A stretch of 64,000 nucleotides of DNA from Bradyrhizobium glycinis (GTDB taxonomy: Bacteria; Pseudomonadota; Alphaproteobacteria; Rhizobiales; Xanthobacteraceae). Made by a program: the position numbers and the translations under genes. The notes below the pieces were generated by a model. That model did no database searches. It had not been told where the DNA came from and saw only the letters and a program-made list of their open reading frames with translations. The stretch covers positions 1 to 64,000 of the forward strand of contig NZ_JACCHQ010000015.1 in the NCBI RefSeq assembly GCF_016031655.1, in the 5' to 3' direction. Shown piece after piece: positions 62,068-64,000 of this stretch; position 1 is the first letter of the stretch; the number at the start of each line of letters is the position of its first letter.

Positions 62068-62268
62068 CTATTTCGGCGGCTGCAGCCCCGGCGATTTGAC
62101 CCAATCGTTCAGATGATTGGCAACGTCGGCCTGACGGGCCTTCTTGAGCAGCGCGTCCCGCTCCGGCCCGGGCGGAAGCTTGGACGCCTGCTCGCGGACC
62201 TGCTTCACCCATGCCGACAGCCGGTCTTGAAGGGTCAGTTGCTGCTTGAAACGTCGCCGCTTGAACAT
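62068..62268 (-). CDS. Small basic protein of unknown function (66 aa)
   Basis: A 66-residue protein, MFKRRRFKQQLTLQDRLSAW at the start, rich in Arg, Lys and Gln, with helical segments (RERDALLKKARQADVANHLN-like region near residue 45-55). Role unknown. It is a plausible real gene because amino-acid composition is even and no convincing gene overlaps. Confidence 0.6.
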   Translation of the reverse strand: MFKRRRFKQQLTLQDRLSAWVKQVREQASKLPPGPERDALLKKARQADVANHLNDWVKSPGLQPPK

Positions 62269-62495
62269 GGCGCTCTTTCCGTGCGAGGAGGCGGGAGCGC
62301 GAGGTGAGCGTTCTCATCACCGATAGTGGCCAGGGTCCGCGCGGTGATGATGCATTAGGATCCGGAAATGGATCCGCGTCTGTACAGTTGTGCACTCAGT
62401 GAAAAGCGGACAGCGCGACGGTCCAGCATGGCTGGTTTGGCAGACTCCAGAGGTCGACTTCAACCAAAGAGGCCGCCAATCGAGGCGGCTTCCGG

Positions 62496-62585
62496 TCATC
62501 CCAGGAACTTGTCAAAAGCCACCAAGGCACCGAATGAGGTTGCGGTGACGGCGAGGAAGGCCACGAAATACCAGAGGCGATGCAT
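62496..62585 (-). CDS. 29-residue membrane peptide
   Basis: ATG at 62585 encodes MHRLWYFVAFLAVTATSFGA followed by LVAFDKFLG. One membrane helix with a basic N-terminus, as in other small membrane peptides. No clear ribosome-binding site other than GCGTTGCCCGGG. Confidence 0.4.
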   Translation of the reverse strand: MHRLWYFVAFLAVTATSFGALVAFDKFLG

Positions 62586-62681
62586 GCCCGGGCAACGCGG
62601 ACGCCCCGCTATGGTTCATGAAGCCGGCTCGACCAGCTCCGTAGGTTCGTGTGCAAAGCCGGGAAGACAGATCCGGGTACT

Positions 62682-62900
62682 GTCCTAATTAGGACGCCCG
62701 CGACTTGGAATTAGGACAATTGATTCACTTTCGATATGGCCGGAACTCGATATCTCGGGAAAACTTGGCAAGCCGAGGCTGGTATTTCATCCCAAACAAT
62801 TATTGCGATCGGCAGGGGCTACCGCGAGGTAGCCCTTTCGATTCCGATACCCGCGGAGGGGAATTAGGACCGTCAGAATCTTGCTCTGGCCGATTAGGAC
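62682..62900. repeat. Cluster of AATTAGGAC motifs upstream of recA
   Basis: AATTAGGAC occurs at 62687 (within the palindrome GTCCTAATTAGGAC, 62682-62695), 62709 and 62862, and GATTAGGAC at 62892. The intervening DNA is AT-richer than the surroundings and has no gene. Repetition of a 9-base word four times in 214 bases suggests binding sites or an element remnant. Confidence 0.5.
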
Positions 62901-62961
62901 ACTCCAAAAAATCAACTTAGGGCACTAGGGGGTAAATACGGGCAGCACTAAACCCGCAAAA

Positions 62962-62976
62962 GAACATATTGCGAAC
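62962..62976. promoter_or_regulatory. SOS box upstream of recA
   Basis: GAAC-ATATTGC-GAAC is an exact match to the alphaproteobacterial LexA site (GAAC/GTTC repeated with a 7-base spacer), 93 bases before the recA ATG. Another GAAC follows three bases later. Regulation by LexA is inferred. Confidence 0.8.
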
Positions 62977-63068
62977 CTAGAACAAATGGGGTACATTGCT
63001 TTTGTCGCCGAGCTGCCTCGCAACCGTTTGTCCCTCACGCGAATCCTCGCCATAAGGAGCACGACCCA

Positions 63069-64000
<932 letters not shown>

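Overview
The window looks like chromosome from a Bradyrhizobium or close relative (Alphaproteobacteria, Hyphomicrobiales). It is GC-rich with strong third-position GC bias. It carries flagellins of about 750 residues (the type used in the thick subpolar flagellum of bradyrhizobia), fliX, flaF, motE, the cell-cycle kinase gene cckA, TTAA-N7-TTAA sites of the CtrA type, a recA preceded by an alphaproteobacterial GAAC-N7-GAAC SOS box, and several copies of a short palindromic repeat. Species assignment is inference.

Region 1 (1-31.7 kb) is a flagellar cluster in divergent blocks. It opens with a truncated flagellin and a complete paralogue, then flaF, a FlaG-like gene, a FlgN-like gene, flgJ-flgI and fliX. 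An insert of housekeeping and oxidoreductase genes follows (HxlR regulator, NAD(P)-binding protein, dksA, epimerase, hydratase). Then come flgF-flgG-flgA-flgH (minus), fliL-fliM-DUF6468-motE-large TPR protein (plus), fliO-fliP (minus), flgB-flgC-fliE, fliQ-fliR-flhB and cckA. Divergent promoters in this block share CtrA-like boxes and a second palindromic motif. cckA, whose product feeds phosphate to CtrA, lies in the same cluster.

Region 2 (32-44 kb) holds a Tim44-like membrane protein, a lectin-like secreted protein, GST, an isoprenylcysteine methyltransferase-like protein, class I fumarase and several exported proteins of unknown role. It also holds a compact candidate regulon: a TetR regulator, a carotenoid-oxygenase-family gene and three membrane-protein genes, tied together by two near-identical operator-promoter modules.

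Region 3 (44.3-50.3 kb) is the most accessory-like. It has a SET-domain protein with a Lys/Ala-rich tail, and a translationally coupled pair encoding a cytoplasmic subtilisin-like protease and a ComEC-type metallo-beta-lactamase-fold hydrolase, flanked by repeat DNA. The pair is the best candidate for an undescribed system, possibly defensive.

Region 4 (50-64 kb) has tandem XRE/MmyB-like regulators, a thioesterase, a FrnE-type DsbA, a solitary HicB-like protein, a FemAB/GNAT-like protein, a decayed ccoG beside a beheaded ArsR gene, paired YeeE/YedE transporter halves, a PilZ protein, several very small genes, and the start of recA with an unusual cluster of AATTAGGAC motifs upstream.
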